Assembly (NCBI GenBank): GCA_041484905.1
Contig: JBGPIL010000044.1
Coordinates: forward strand, 1-13,791
From: JACQCE01 sp041484905
GTDB taxonomy: Bacteria; Nitrospirota; Nitrospiria; JACQCE01
Length of the DNA stretch: 13,791 nt
Direction of reading: 5' to 3'
The translations under genes and the position numbers were made by a program. The notes under the pieces are model-generated. The model ran no database searches, was not told where the DNA came from, and worked only from the letters and a program-made list of their open reading frames with translations. Shown in pieces: positions 1 to 7,115 of this stretch (the stretch's first letter is position 1; each line of letters starts with the position of its first letter).

Positions 1-944
1 CGTCGGTCAGTGGGCTGCCGGGCACGCCGCTGACCACCTCGTGGACTGTCACGCCGGCCCTGACGAGCAAGACGACCTATTACTGGCGCGTGCGGGCCAA
101 TGATGGCCAGCTCTTCTCGGCCTGGAGTGCGACACAGACGTTTAAAGTGACGAAGCTGGCCATGGGGGACAATATCCAATTCGCGGCCACGAAGTCCGCC
201 GGCCTGAGAGTCGCCACGATTGGGAGTTTGAGCGGGTTGACGGGGAGTCCGACCGAGGCTATCTTCTTTTATCACACGGATCATTTAGGGACTCCGCTCA
301 TGATGACGGATCGTACCGGGCAAGTCGTCTGGAAAGCCGAATACCTCCCATTTGGAGAAGTGGCGTCACTCAATGAAGATGTCGATGGGGATGGAATCAA
401 CGTCACGAACAATCTCCGATTCCCGGGGCAGTACCAGGATCAAGAGACGGGACTGCATTATAATATGGCAAGGGATTATCAGCCGAAGATTGGAAGATAT
501 ATCGAGACTGATCCGATAGGTTTGAATGTAGGTAAACGGGGCGTCCTTCTCTTGAGGCGGGGAGTCAATCATCTTTATATATATGTGGGAAATAATCCAG
601 TTCGACTGGCCGATATCTTGGGTTTGTCGTCACAGCTTCCACCTTGTTTCTATGTACTAAAAAGTAAATGTATCGAAGATTCAACTAAAATAGATCTAGT
701 CAATAATAATGGAATTGATTGTGTGGCTAATTGTGCAAGAAGCTTTTTAGATTACTATTTTCCAGGTGAAAATTGTAGAAATAGCGACGGAACGTATAAA
801 TATACTCGTGAGTGCCTGCTGAAGGCTATAGACGAGATGAAAACTCAGTGTAAAGCATTTACAAAGATACATTGTCCTTGTTGTTCATTGCCGCAATCCT
901 GCACAAATGAAATGAAAGATTGCCTTGGTAGTTTTCAGGAATAA
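1..944 (+). CDS. RHS-A: RHS-repeat protein, 3' part, with cysteine-rich C-terminal domain
   Basis: The reading frame is open to the left edge, so this is the 3' end of a longer gene; the GTG at 90 is internal. It starts inside an Ig/fibronectin-like repeat (TYYWRVRA motif, about 77-100). The RHS core follows (YHTDHLGTP at about 270-295, then FPGQYQDQETGL, IGRYIETDPIGL and a YVGNNPVRL motif near 590). After the core boundary (ADILGL, about 610-630) the sequence turns AT-rich and encodes a CT domain of about 105 residues with 12 cysteines, including CPCC and LPQSC. RHS proteins are large secreted or surface proteins whose CT is commonly a toxin. This CT matches no toxin family I recognise, so its activity is unknown. 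A gene for an exported protein starts 5 bases after the stop, as immunity genes often do. It is a diverged copy of 4661-5601. Confidence 0.85.
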   Translation, partial: SVSGLPGTPLTTSWTVTPALTSKTTYYWRVRANDGQLFSAWSATQTFKVTKLAMGDNIQFAATKSAGLRVATIGSLSGLTGSPTEAIFFYHTDHLGTPLMMTDRTGQVVWKAEYLPFGEVASLNEDVDGDGINVTNNLRFPGQYQDQETGLHYNMARDYQPKIGRYIETDPIGLNVGKRGVLLLRRGVNHLYIYVGNNPVRLADILGLSSQLPPCFYVLKSKCIEDSTKIDLVNNNGIDCVANCARSFLDYYFPGENCRNSDGTYKYTRECLLKAIDEMKTQCKAFTKIHCPCCSLPQSCTNEMKDCLGSFQE

Positions 945-949
945 AGAGA

Positions 950-1900
950 ATGATCCGATACTTAAGTAATAAAAGTATTTTCATTATGATAGGGCTGGGC
1001 GCACTTCTTTCCTCTTTAATTAATTTCCCTGCAATTGCAGGTAGAGATACAGGCGATGGGATTCTAATTGGTTCTGTACATAGCGTAATGGAGCAATCCG
1101 GAACGTGGGAAAAGGGGGCAGAGATTTCTTGCGATACAACTACTTACGATCTTAAAGGCAACGTCACGCAGACCAAAACTGCTTTCTGTGAGATCGATGG
1201 GACTGTCAAAGGTAAAGAGTCTACGTCTACCTATCAGTATAATGAGCGGGGCAAGTTAATAAAAATAGAATCTTCATTTAACGATGGGTCACCTCCATCA
1301 GTTGAGACAATCCAGGATGATGGTTATATAAGAATAGAAGCCGTTCACAATCTGGATGGTTCCCTACGGAACAAGCGAATGTATTTTTATGAGCGCGGTC
1401 GTGAAGTGAAAGAGATTTTCTATAACGCCAGTGGTTTGGTTCTTTCCAAGGTTATTTATACCTATGATAAGAGCGGAAATCTAACCCAGACGATCTCCTA
1501 TAAAGGCGATACGTCAATTGATCACAAAAATGTATTCGCCTATGACAAGAACGGGAACAGAACACAGGCGACCATTTACAAAAGTAATAACTCAATCGAT
1601 TACAAAGCCACATATACCTATGATGAGAAGCGACACATGACAAAATCACTTATCAATAAATATAAAACGGATGGTTCTCTGGATGAAAAGCAAGTCACCT
1701 TATATAATGAGGCGGGGTACCTGACTGAAACAGCTATATACAATGCCGAGGACTCACTTCAAAAAAAAGAGACGTACTCTTACGAGTTTGACTCTGTTGG
1801 GAACTGGACCAAGAAGACCACTTCAAAATGGGTGATGAAGGATGGCAAATTGTCCCCTGGAACACCCTATATCATTAAGAGGACCATCGCTTATTACTAG
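950..1900 (+). CDS. exported YD-like repeat protein, putative partner of the RHS-A C-terminal domain
   Basis: This gene encodes a 316-residue protein with an N-terminal signal peptide (hydrophobic stretch at about residues 10-30, likely cleavage near PAIAG). The mature part carries imperfect repeats of about 26 residues, with YTYDKSGNLTQ, FAYDKNGNRTQ, YTYDEKRHMTK and YSYEFDSVGNWTK as the clearest copies. These resemble the YD repeats that build RHS shells but are shorter and more degenerate. The start lies 5 bases after the RHS-A stop, with AGGA at 938-941 inside the RHS-A end as the ribosome site, so translation is probably coupled. By position it is a candidate immunity or accessory protein for the RHS-A CT, acting outside the cytoplasm. 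That role is inference. AT-rich composition matches the CT just upstream and differs from the GC-rich RHS body. Confidence 0.8.
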   Translation: MIRYLSNKSIFIMIGLGALLSSLINFPAIAGRDTGDGILIGSVHSVMEQSGTWEKGAEISCDTTTYDLKGNVTQTKTAFCEIDGTVKGKESTSTYQYNERGKLIKIESSFNDGSPPSVETIQDDGYIRIEAVHNLDGSLRNKRMYFYERGREVKEIFYNASGLVLSKVIYTYDKSGNLTQTISYKGDTSIDHKNVFAYDKNGNRTQATIYKSNNSIDYKATYTYDEKRHMTKSLINKYKTDGSLDEKQVTLYNEAGYLTETAIYNAEDSLQKKETYSYEFDSVGNWTKKTTSKWVMKDGKLSPGTPYIIKRTIAYY

Positions 1901-1941
1901 AAGCTGTCAAACTTAGAGCCGGGTCGGACCGAGCGAAGCGA

Positions 1942-1965
1942 TTGAAAGACAAGGTGTTGTTTCAA
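1942..1965. repeat. short inverted repeat upstream of the Y1 transposase
   Basis: TTGAAA at 1942-1947 and TTTCAA at 1960-1965 form a 6-base inverted repeat with a 12-base spacer, in the 137-base gap between the exported YD-like gene and the transposase. It could belong to the left end of the transposon or to an operator. It is too short to be sure it is more than chance. Confidence 0.25.
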
Positions 1966-2037
1966 AAAAACAGCGTGTATACGGTCTTAAGCGGATGTTT
2001 TTGACGGTGAAAACGGCAGGATAAGGGATAGGAGACC

Positions 2038-2820
2038 ATGCCCAGAGCCAATCGCTATTTTGTGCCCGGCTTGGTGTGGCATCTGACGCATCGATGCCAT
2101 CAGCAAGAGTTCCTGCTGAAATTTGACAAGGACCGGCAGTGTTGGCTCCACTGGCTGTTTGAGGCGAAAAAGCGCTACGGACTCTGCGTGCTCAACTACA
2201 TCGTCACCTCGAATCATATTCATCTGCTCGTGTGGGAGACCAGAGCCGAGGTTATTGCCCAAAGCATGCAACTCATCGCAGGAAGGACGGCGCAGGCCTA
2301 TAACCAGCGGAAGGGGCGGAACGGGGCCTTTTGGGAGGATCGGTACCATGCCACGGCGATTCAGACGGGGGAGTCGCTGGCCCGTTGCCTGGCCTATATC
2401 GACCTGAACATGGTGCGAGCTGGCGTGGTGAATCATCCGAGTGAGTGGCAGGAGAGCGGGTACTGCGAACTCCAGGCCCCGCCTCGCCGATACCGGATTG
2501 TGCACACATCGGCGTTGATGGAGTTAGTGGGCGTGAAGGACATGAAACAGTTGCAGGAGGCGCGTGCCCACTGGGTGGAGAGTCTGTTGAGCACGCCCAC
2601 CCCGCGCGATGCCGCGTGGACGGAAAGCCTCGCGGTGGGCACCCAAACGTTTGTCGAAGAGGTGAAAGCCACGTTGGGCATACGAGCGAGGGCGCGGGAG
2701 GTGGTCCCAGAGGTGGCTGGCTTCGTGCTCAAAGAAGCCCCGACTGCTTATCGGGCCTCTTTTGAGGGCAAAAAAGGCTCGTTAAGGGCAAAACCGCGCC
2801 GTGTTTTGAGGGAATCGTGA
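2038..2820 (+). CDS. REP-associated tyrosine (Y1, IS200/IS605-like) transposase
   Basis: This 260-residue protein belongs to the Y1 transposase superfamily (RAYT type). The N-terminus MPRANRYFVPGLVWHLTHRCH is typical of RAYTs. The metal-binding HUH motif is NHIHLLV (H60 and H62), and the likely nucleophile is Tyr120 in AYIDLNMVRAGVV. The FWEDRYHAT motif lies between them. RAYTs nick single-stranded DNA at palindromic REP sequences, forming a 5'-phosphotyrosine link. The gene is complete, with GGAG at 2031-2034 before the ATG. No clear REP hairpins are visible on either side, so mobility is uncertain. It lies between two CT/partner modules, and its stop overlaps the ribosome site of the next gene. 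It may have carried or replaced the RHS sequence that once preceded the orphan module. Confidence 0.9.
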   Translation: MPRANRYFVPGLVWHLTHRCHQQEFLLKFDKDRQCWLHWLFEAKKRYGLCVLNYIVTSNHIHLLVWETRAEVIAQSMQLIAGRTAQAYNQRKGRNGAFWEDRYHATAIQTGESLARCLAYIDLNMVRAGVVNHPSEWQESGYCELQAPPRRYRIVHTSALMELVGVKDMKQLQEARAHWVESLLSTPTPRDAAWTESLAVGTQTFVEEVKATLGIRARAREVVPEVAGFVLKEAPTAYRASFEGKKGSLRAKPRRVLRES

Positions 2821-2829
2821 GGGAAAATG

Positions 2830-3156
2830 ATGGATTGCGCAGGTCCGACCCCGATCAACATACGTGTGCAATTGGGATCGACAACCACTTGTTTAAGGGA
2901 TTGCATGCTTGCACATGAGAACGTTCACATCCAAGACGCATTACGTATCGATCCATCTATATGTAGGGGAAAACCTGATGGAACAGTAATACTCTGGACT
3001 CCTTCTGAGCGTAATCCTTCAGAAGTCAAGGCAAGCACTGCGGAGATTGATTGTTTAAGAGCAAAATGTAAAAATGAATGTGGGTTATGCGAGCAGGAGA
3101 TTAAAAATCGTATACCGCAAATGGAAAATTATAGAAACCAGTTCACTAACCCTTAG
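2830..3156 (+). CDS. orphan RHS-type C-terminal cassette: small cysteine-rich protein with HExxH zincin motif
   Basis: This gene encodes 108 residues with eight cysteines. The motif HENVH at residues 29-33, just after RDCMLA, fits the zinc-binding HExxH of metallopeptidases. A downstream SEVKASTAEIDCL segment (Glu65 or Glu72) is placed to give a third ligand, as in zincin domains found at the C-termini of polymorphic toxins. There is no signal peptide and no RHS core in front, so it looks like a CT domain detached from its carrier. Two ATGs occur, at 2827 and 2830. The ribosome site GAGGGA at 2819-2824 sits too close to the first, so I chose the second. That site overlaps the transposase TGA, suggesting coupled translation. 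Low GC fits the other CT cassettes. Peptidase activity is inferred from the motif only. Confidence 0.7.
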   Translation: MDCAGPTPINIRVQLGSTTTCLRDCMLAHENVHIQDALRIDPSICRGKPDGTVILWTPSERNPSEVKASTAEIDCLRAKCKNECGLCEQEIKNRIPQMENYRNQFTNP

Positions 3157-3159
3157 GGA
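3155..3159 (+). promoter_or_regulatory. ribosome binding site overlapping the stop of the zincin-like gene
   Basis: AGGGA lies 6 bases before the ATG at 3166 and overlaps the TAG stop at 3154-3156. It fixes the start of the exported partner and implies the two genes are translated together. Confidence 0.65.
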
Positions 3160-3165
3160 TCGAAT

Positions 3166-3666
3166 ATGTTTAATCCCACTATTTTTACGGTCGCGGTAGT
3201 AGTTATGTTTTCAATTTTTAATGTGTCCCCTGCTCATTGCGATGACTCAGATAGAAAAATGGTCGTAAAATTAGAAATTGCACAGAGAGAAATTAAATAT
3301 GGTGAAGTGCCAAAATTTAAGGTCGAAGTTAAAAATATATCAGATAAAGCCATAAAAGTTCTGAACGTTAATAATAGAATTGATCTTCAGCATGCTTACT
3401 GCAAGATTGTTCTTGTGTCGGAAGAAAATCTATCTCAATTACCTGAGATCATTTCTGATCCAGGACCTATAGATAAGGATCATGACTATTTGTTGATTCC
3501 AGCGGGTGGAAAGGTGATCTTCAAAATCGAGTCGCTTACCGTCGATGCGCGATCATTGATTCCTGGAAATTATAAGGCCCAAGCCTTATTTCGGTTTGAT
3601 CCCATTAATGCTCCATTAGAGAAATATCAATCTCAAGAGTTGAAATTCAGAATCACTAAACCCTAG
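3166..3666 (+). CDS. exported beta-rich protein, putative partner or inhibitor of the zincin-like cassette
   Basis: This gene encodes 166 residues beginning with a signal peptide (hydrophobic core at residues 6-20, likely cleavage after SPAHC; no good lipobox). The mature part reads as a single Ig-like beta sandwich: KYGEVPKFKVEVKNISDKAIKVL near the start, then LIPAGGKVIFKIESL and IPGNYKAQALFRFD near the end. This resembles the fold pattern of BsuPI-type proteinase inhibitors and related extracellular Ig-like domains, though I cannot assign a family. It starts 9 bases after the zincin-like gene, the position of an immunity gene. A secreted protease inhibitor protecting the cell from its own metallopeptidase is an attractive reading, but it is inference. 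AT-rich composition is shared with its partner. Confidence 0.75.
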   Translation: MFNPTIFTVAVVVMFSIFNVSPAHCDDSDRKMVVKLEIAQREIKYGEVPKFKVEVKNISDKAIKVLNVNNRIDLQHAYCKIVLVSEENLSQLPEIISDPGPIDKDHDYLLIPAGGKVIFKIESLTVDARSLIPGNYKAQALFRFDPINAPLEKYQSQELKFRITKP

Positions 3667-3687
3667 CGCCGGAAAAAGTAATGTGGT

Positions 3688-3751
3688 TAGGTTGGGCAAA
3701 CGCTGGTTTCACCTCATCCCTGTTTTATTGGTTCCACTGTAGCCTAACCTA
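3688..3751. repeat. imperfect inverted repeat between the orphan cassette and the IS3 remnant
   Basis: TAGGTTGGGC at 3688-3697 pairs with GCCTAACCTA at 3742-3751 (9 of 10 Watson-Crick, one G-T), separated by 44 bases. No T-run follows, so it is not a convincing terminator. It may be part of the end of the adjoining insertion sequence. Confidence 0.3.
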
Positions 3752-3771
3752 GTAAAAATCGAAAACCGGGG

Positions 3772-3855
3772 TCAGAGTGAGGTAGCCCCGATTTCGTGGA
3801 CGCTGGGTTTAGAGACTTCTTGCTCTTCATACGTCACGGGACTGAGATAGTTGAG
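3772..3855 (-). pseudogene. IS3-family transposase (OrfB) C-terminal remnant
   Basis: On the minus strand, 27 codons ending in TGA (3774-3772) read LNYLSPVTYEEQ, then SVHEIGATSL. This resembles the GYLSP-x-x-(F/Y)E ending of IS3-family OrfB transposases. Everything upstream in the transposase is gone. On the plus strand RHS sequence begins exactly where this match stops (3856, PPTAP linker). An insertion, followed by deletion of most of the element, therefore cut the 5' part of RHS-B. The GGGGTCAG/CCCC-rich stretch at 3766-3790 may be the IS end. The family call rests on a short match. Confidence 0.6.
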
Positions 3856-5601
3856 CCCCCAACGGCGCCGGCCATCGTGAGCCCTTTAGATCAGAGTACG
3901 ATCACCATCCTTCAGCCGACGCTGACCATCAGCAACGCAACCGATCCGGATCTCGACCCACTCCAATATGAGTTTGAGCTCGATACCGTCTCGAGCTTCA
4001 ACAGCCCCGCGCTCCTCCAATCCGGGCCGCAGCCGGAAGGGACGGGCGGCCAGACGAGCTGGCCCGTCCCGCAGCCCCTGGCCGACAACACCCACTACTA
4101 CTGGCGCGCCCGGGCTGATGACGGCCTGGCCGTGAGCGGCTGGACCACCGCGACCTTCTTCGTCAATACGGTCAACGATCCGCCCACCGCGCCCACGCTG
4201 GCCAATCCGCCGAATGGCAGCCAGGTGGCCACGCTCACCCCGACGCTGAGTGTCAACAACGCCACCGACCCCGATGGGGATCCGCTGACCTATCGGTTTG
4301 AGGTCTATGCCGATCCGTTCCTGCTGCTCCTGGTCACGGCTTCGCCCGAAGTAACCCAAGGAGCCACGCAAACAAGCTGGGTCGTCAGCCCCGCCTTGCA
4401 AGAGAATCATCTCTATTGGTGGCGGGTGCGGGCGAGGGACAGTCACAATGCCGCCGGCGGGTGGATGAGCCAAGCCGCTTTCCAGGTCAATGTCCAGAAC
4501 GATCCGCCCACGGCGCCGATTCCCGTCTCACCGAGCAATGGGGCCACGGTGCAGACGGCGACGCCGCTCTTGCAGTGGGTCGATAGCCTGGATCCGGAAT
4601 TGGCGGCGGTCACCTATCAGGTCCAGGTCTATAGCGACAGTGCGCTCACCAAACTGGTGGCCTCGGTCAATAATCTCCCCGGCACGCCCTTGAGCACATC
4701 CTGGCAGATCACCCCGGCGCTCACCGTCAAGACCACCTATTACTGGCGAGTCCGCGGGAGTGATGGGTCACTCTATTCAGCCTGGAGTGCCACGCAGAGC
4801 TTCAAGGTGACCAAATTGGCCAGTGGCGACAATATCCAATTTGCAGCAGGGAAACCCGCTGGATTGCGCGTGGCCACGATCGGGGGGTTAAGCGGGTTGA
4901 CGGGGAGTCCGACCGAGGCTATCTTCTACTACCACACGGATCACTTAGGGACGCCATTAATGATGACGGATAGCACGGGGCAGGTGGTGTGGCAGGCGGA
5001 GTATCTTCCATTCGGGGAAGCGGTGAGCGTGAATGAAGATGTCGACGGGGATGGGGTGAAGGTGGTGAATAATTTCCGGTTCCCGGGGCAGTATGCGGAT
5101 GGGGAGACGGGGTTACACCAGAATTGGAATCGGGAGTATTATCCCAAGATAGGAAGATACATTGAAGATGATCCAATCGGTTTAGACGCGAGTAAACGGG
5201 TAGCTCATTTGTCCTTACGAGGGATCAATCATCTTTATATATATGTGGAGAATAATCCGGTTCGGCTGACTGATCCGTCAGGTTTAGCATCGAAACTTCC
5301 GCTTTGTTTGCTGCCACAGATAAATAATTGCATTAAAGATTCGCGAAATATCGATGAAGAACGTAATCATGGAATACCTTGTGTAGGAGCATGTGCGGGA
5401 ACAACTTACGGTCTTTATTATTTTGGTGGCTCATCGTCAGCCTGTAAAAACGGTCAATATACAAAAGAATGTCTCATGGCTGATCTATTTGATGCAATAA
5501 ATAAATGTCAGAAACATATAGAAGATAATTGTCCTTGCTGTGGTAAACTTCCCCAATCCTGCTCATATGGAATGGCCGATTGTATTGGTACTATGGAATA
5601 A
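3796..5601 (+). CDS. RHS-B: 5'-truncated RHS protein with three Ig-like repeats, core and cysteine-rich C-terminal domain
   Basis: The open frame gives 601 residues from a GTG at 3796, but its first 20 residues lie antisense to the IS3 transposase remnant. Real RHS homology starts at 3856 (PPTAP). Three Ig/fibronectin-like repeats of about 105 residues follow, each opening with PPTAP and holding a YYWR(A/V)R or YWWRVR motif. Then come the RHS core (YYHTDHLGTP near 4925-4955, FPGQYADGETGL, IGRYIEDDPIGL) and the DPSGL boundary near 5270-5287. The CT of about 105 residues has 12 cysteines aligned with those of RHS-A, including NCPCC and LPQSC. No signal peptide or YD-repeat shell remains, so the protein is probably not exported normally and the gene may be a non-functional or donor copy. 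An exported-protein gene starts one base after the stop. Confidence 0.8.
   Translation: MDAGFRDFLLFIRHGTEIVEPPTAPAIVSPLDQSTITILQPTLTISNATDPDLDPLQYEFELDTVSSFNSPALLQSGPQPEGTGGQTSWPVPQPLADNTHYYWRARADDGLAVSGWTTATFFVNTVNDPPTAPTLANPPNGSQVATLTPTLSVNNATDPDGDPLTYRFEVYADPFLLLLVTASPEVTQGATQTSWVVSPALQENHLYWWRVRARDSHNAAGGWMSQAAFQVNVQNDPPTAPIPVSPSNGATVQTATPLLQWVDSLDPELAAVTYQVQVYSDSALTKLVASVNNLPGTPLSTSWQITPALTVKTTYYWRVRGSDGSLYSAWSATQSFKVTKLASGDNIQFAAGKPAGLRVATIGGLSGLTGSPTEAIFYYHTDHLGTPLMMTDSTGQVVWQAEYLPFGEAVSVNEDVDGDGVKVVNNFRFPGQYADGETGLHQNWNREYYPKIGRYIEDDPIGLDASKRVAHLSLRGINHLYIYVENNPVRLTDPSGLASKLPLCLLPQINNCIKDSRNIDEERNHGIPCVGACAGTTYGLYYFGGSSSACKNGQYTKECLMADLFDAINKCQKHIEDNCPCCGKLPQSCSYGMADCIGTME
4661..5601 (+). 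repeat. diverged direct repeat of 1-944 (RHS Ig repeat, core and CT)
   Basis: Base 1 of the window aligns with 4661, and the match continues through the RHS core to the end of the CT domain with nearly equal length (944 versus 941 bases). A run around AGCGGGTTGACGGGGAGTCC is identical in both copies, and similarity is strongest across the core. The CT parts are more diverged but keep the cysteines. Such repeats are substrates for recombination between RHS copies. Confidence 0.8.
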
Positions 5602-5602
5602 A

Positions 5603-7114
5603 ATGATCCTCGTCCTAAACAACAAAAGTGTTTTTCTTGCTCTGTGTTTGTTCTTTGTCCTGTCAGTCTTTGCAATTCTAGGGTCTGCAGACGGGCAGGA
5701 AATAATTAAGCATCCCCTGGAAGTCAACCAAATTCTTGAAATGGCAAGTAATCTTGCTGCCATACTCAAAGACAGTGATTTTGCTGAGGCTTGTTGCCCA
5801 GCTCAGACCAGAAAAGTTGAGCTATTCACTGATATTGCAAGGGTTCAGGAAAAAGCAGGAGATCAAGTCGGTCTTAGAAAAACTGCACACCGGGCTATTC
5901 AGGCCGCGCATGGGAGTGGTTTATATGCCTTTCACTTGGCACAGATTGCGAGAACCCAAGCGAAGGTGAAAGATGTCGCCGGTGCATCAATAACGTTGCA
6001 AGAGGCGCTTGTTGCCACTCGGGCGATCGATAAGATCGAAAATGCAATTGACAAGAATGCAGCGAAAGATTCGGTCTTGTCGATGATTGCACAGACACAG
6101 CTTGATTTGAAGGAAACAAAAGAAGCTCGCGAGACTGCCGACGCCATCAAAGACCAGCTACTTAAAGCCTCTACTCTTGCTAAGCTCGCGTCGGCTCGAG
6201 CAAAAGATGGAGACAATAAGACCGCATCAATCATCTTTCAACAAGCGCTTCTGATCGCGAATGCGATTAAAGACGATCGGGATAGAGCCTCAGCTTTACG
6301 GAACATTGCTAGTGCACAAGTGGAAGCAAAAGAGATTGGGGCTGCACAGAAGGCGTTACAACAAGCACTGAGTGCTGCAGAGGCTATTGTGGATGATTCG
6401 TACAGAGCCGATGCCTTGCAATCCATCTCGGACATTCAGGTGAAAGCAGGATCGCGGGATGATGCTCGAAAAACGTTTGCTTGGGCGCTTCAAGTGGCAC
6501 GCGCAATGAAGAAGGATGCTGATAGGGTCGAGCGTTTGCAAAACATCGCCTTGGATCAGGCAAGTGCAGGAGATCGACCGGCGGCTTTGGCAACGATGAA
6601 GGAAGCTTTTAATGTGGCGAACAAGATCAGCGGTTCTTTTGATAAAGCTTCTGCCCTGCAGAAAATCGCTGTTACATATGCGACATTGGGGGACCAGGTT
6701 TCTTCCAAAGAAGCTCTGACGCAAGCGCTGAGCGCAGCGAACAATATAGGTTCTAAAAGCATGGCTTCTTTTGTTTTGTTGGATATTGCTAGACTGCAAA
6801 CCAGCATGGGAGATCTAAATGCCGTGAAGCAGATCACCCAAACCATTTCAGAGGATACAGTAGAGAAGGCCTATGCCATGGTGCTTCTTGTCGAAGCCCA
6901 AACAAATGGTGGAGACCTAGATGGAGCCCTTGCTACTGCTAGCGCCATCAAAGATGCAGAGCGGAAAGCAGAGGCTTTGCAGGTGATCGCAAAAGGCCGA
7001 GCAAAAAGCGGGAAGAGAGAAGAGGCCATCGCATGGGCTATGGAGCAAAGTTCTCCTGTTAGCAAGGTCCATGCTTTGTTGGGTGTAGCTGAAGGCATTC
7101 TGAACAATTCCTGA
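5603..7114 (+). CDS. exported helical-repeat (TPR-like) protein, putative partner of the RHS-B C-terminal domain
   Basis: I chose the ATG at 5603, one base after the RHS-B stop, because it begins a signal peptide (MILVLNNKSVFLALCLFF, likely cleavage near GSADG). The longer frame from 5540 lies inside RHS-B. The 503-residue protein is almost wholly alpha-helical repeats of about 40 residues. Good copies run from ALRNIASAQVEAKE, ALQSISDIQVKAGS, RLQNIALDQASAGD and ALQKIAVTYATLGD, ending with ALQVIAKGRAKSGK. Each has the paired-helix look of TPR or similar solenoids used for protein binding. Its first dozen codons resemble those of the gene at 950, although the mature proteins are unrelated. By position it is a candidate immunity or accessory protein for the RHS-B CT, in the periplasm or outside. 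That is inference. Confidence 0.8.
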   Translation: MILVLNNKSVFLALCLFFVLSVFAILGSADGQEIIKHPLEVNQILEMASNLAAILKDSDFAEACCPAQTRKVELFTDIARVQEKAGDQVGLRKTAHRAIQAAHGSGLYAFHLAQIARTQAKVKDVAGASITLQEALVATRAIDKIENAIDKNAAKDSVLSMIAQTQLDLKETKEARETADAIKDQLLKASTLAKLASARAKDGDNKTASIIFQQALLIANAIKDDRDRASALRNIASAQVEAKEIGAAQKALQQALSAAEAIVDDSYRADALQSISDIQVKAGSRDDARKTFAWALQVARAMKKDADRVERLQNIALDQASAGDRPAALATMKEAFNVANKISGSFDKASALQKIAVTYATLGDQVSSKEALTQALSAANNIGSKSMASFVLLDIARLQTSMGDLNAVKQITQTISEDTVEKAYAMVLLVEAQTNGGDLDGALATASAIKDAERKAEALQVIAKGRAKSGKREEAIAWAMEQSSPVSKVHALLGVAEGILNNS

Positions 7115-7115
7115 T

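Noticed and set aside
1..944. GTG at 90 as the start of a complete 284-residue gene
   Set aside because: The frame is open to the left edge and matches RHS-B codon for codon from base 3, so the GTG is internal to a larger gene.
1901..2037. REP palindromes expected beside the RAYT
   Set aside because: Only weak short inverted repeats are visible on the left and none on the right. I cannot support REP elements here.
3886..4473. Minus-strand open frame of 195 codons opposite the RHS-B Ig repeats
   Set aside because: Shadow of the repeated GC-rich coding sequence; no motif or ribosome site.
3856..4800. Regular repeats suggesting a CRISPR-like or satellite array
   Set aside because: The periodicity is about 315 bases and in frame, explained by three Ig-like protein repeats. 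There are no short identical repeats with unique spacers anywhere in the window.
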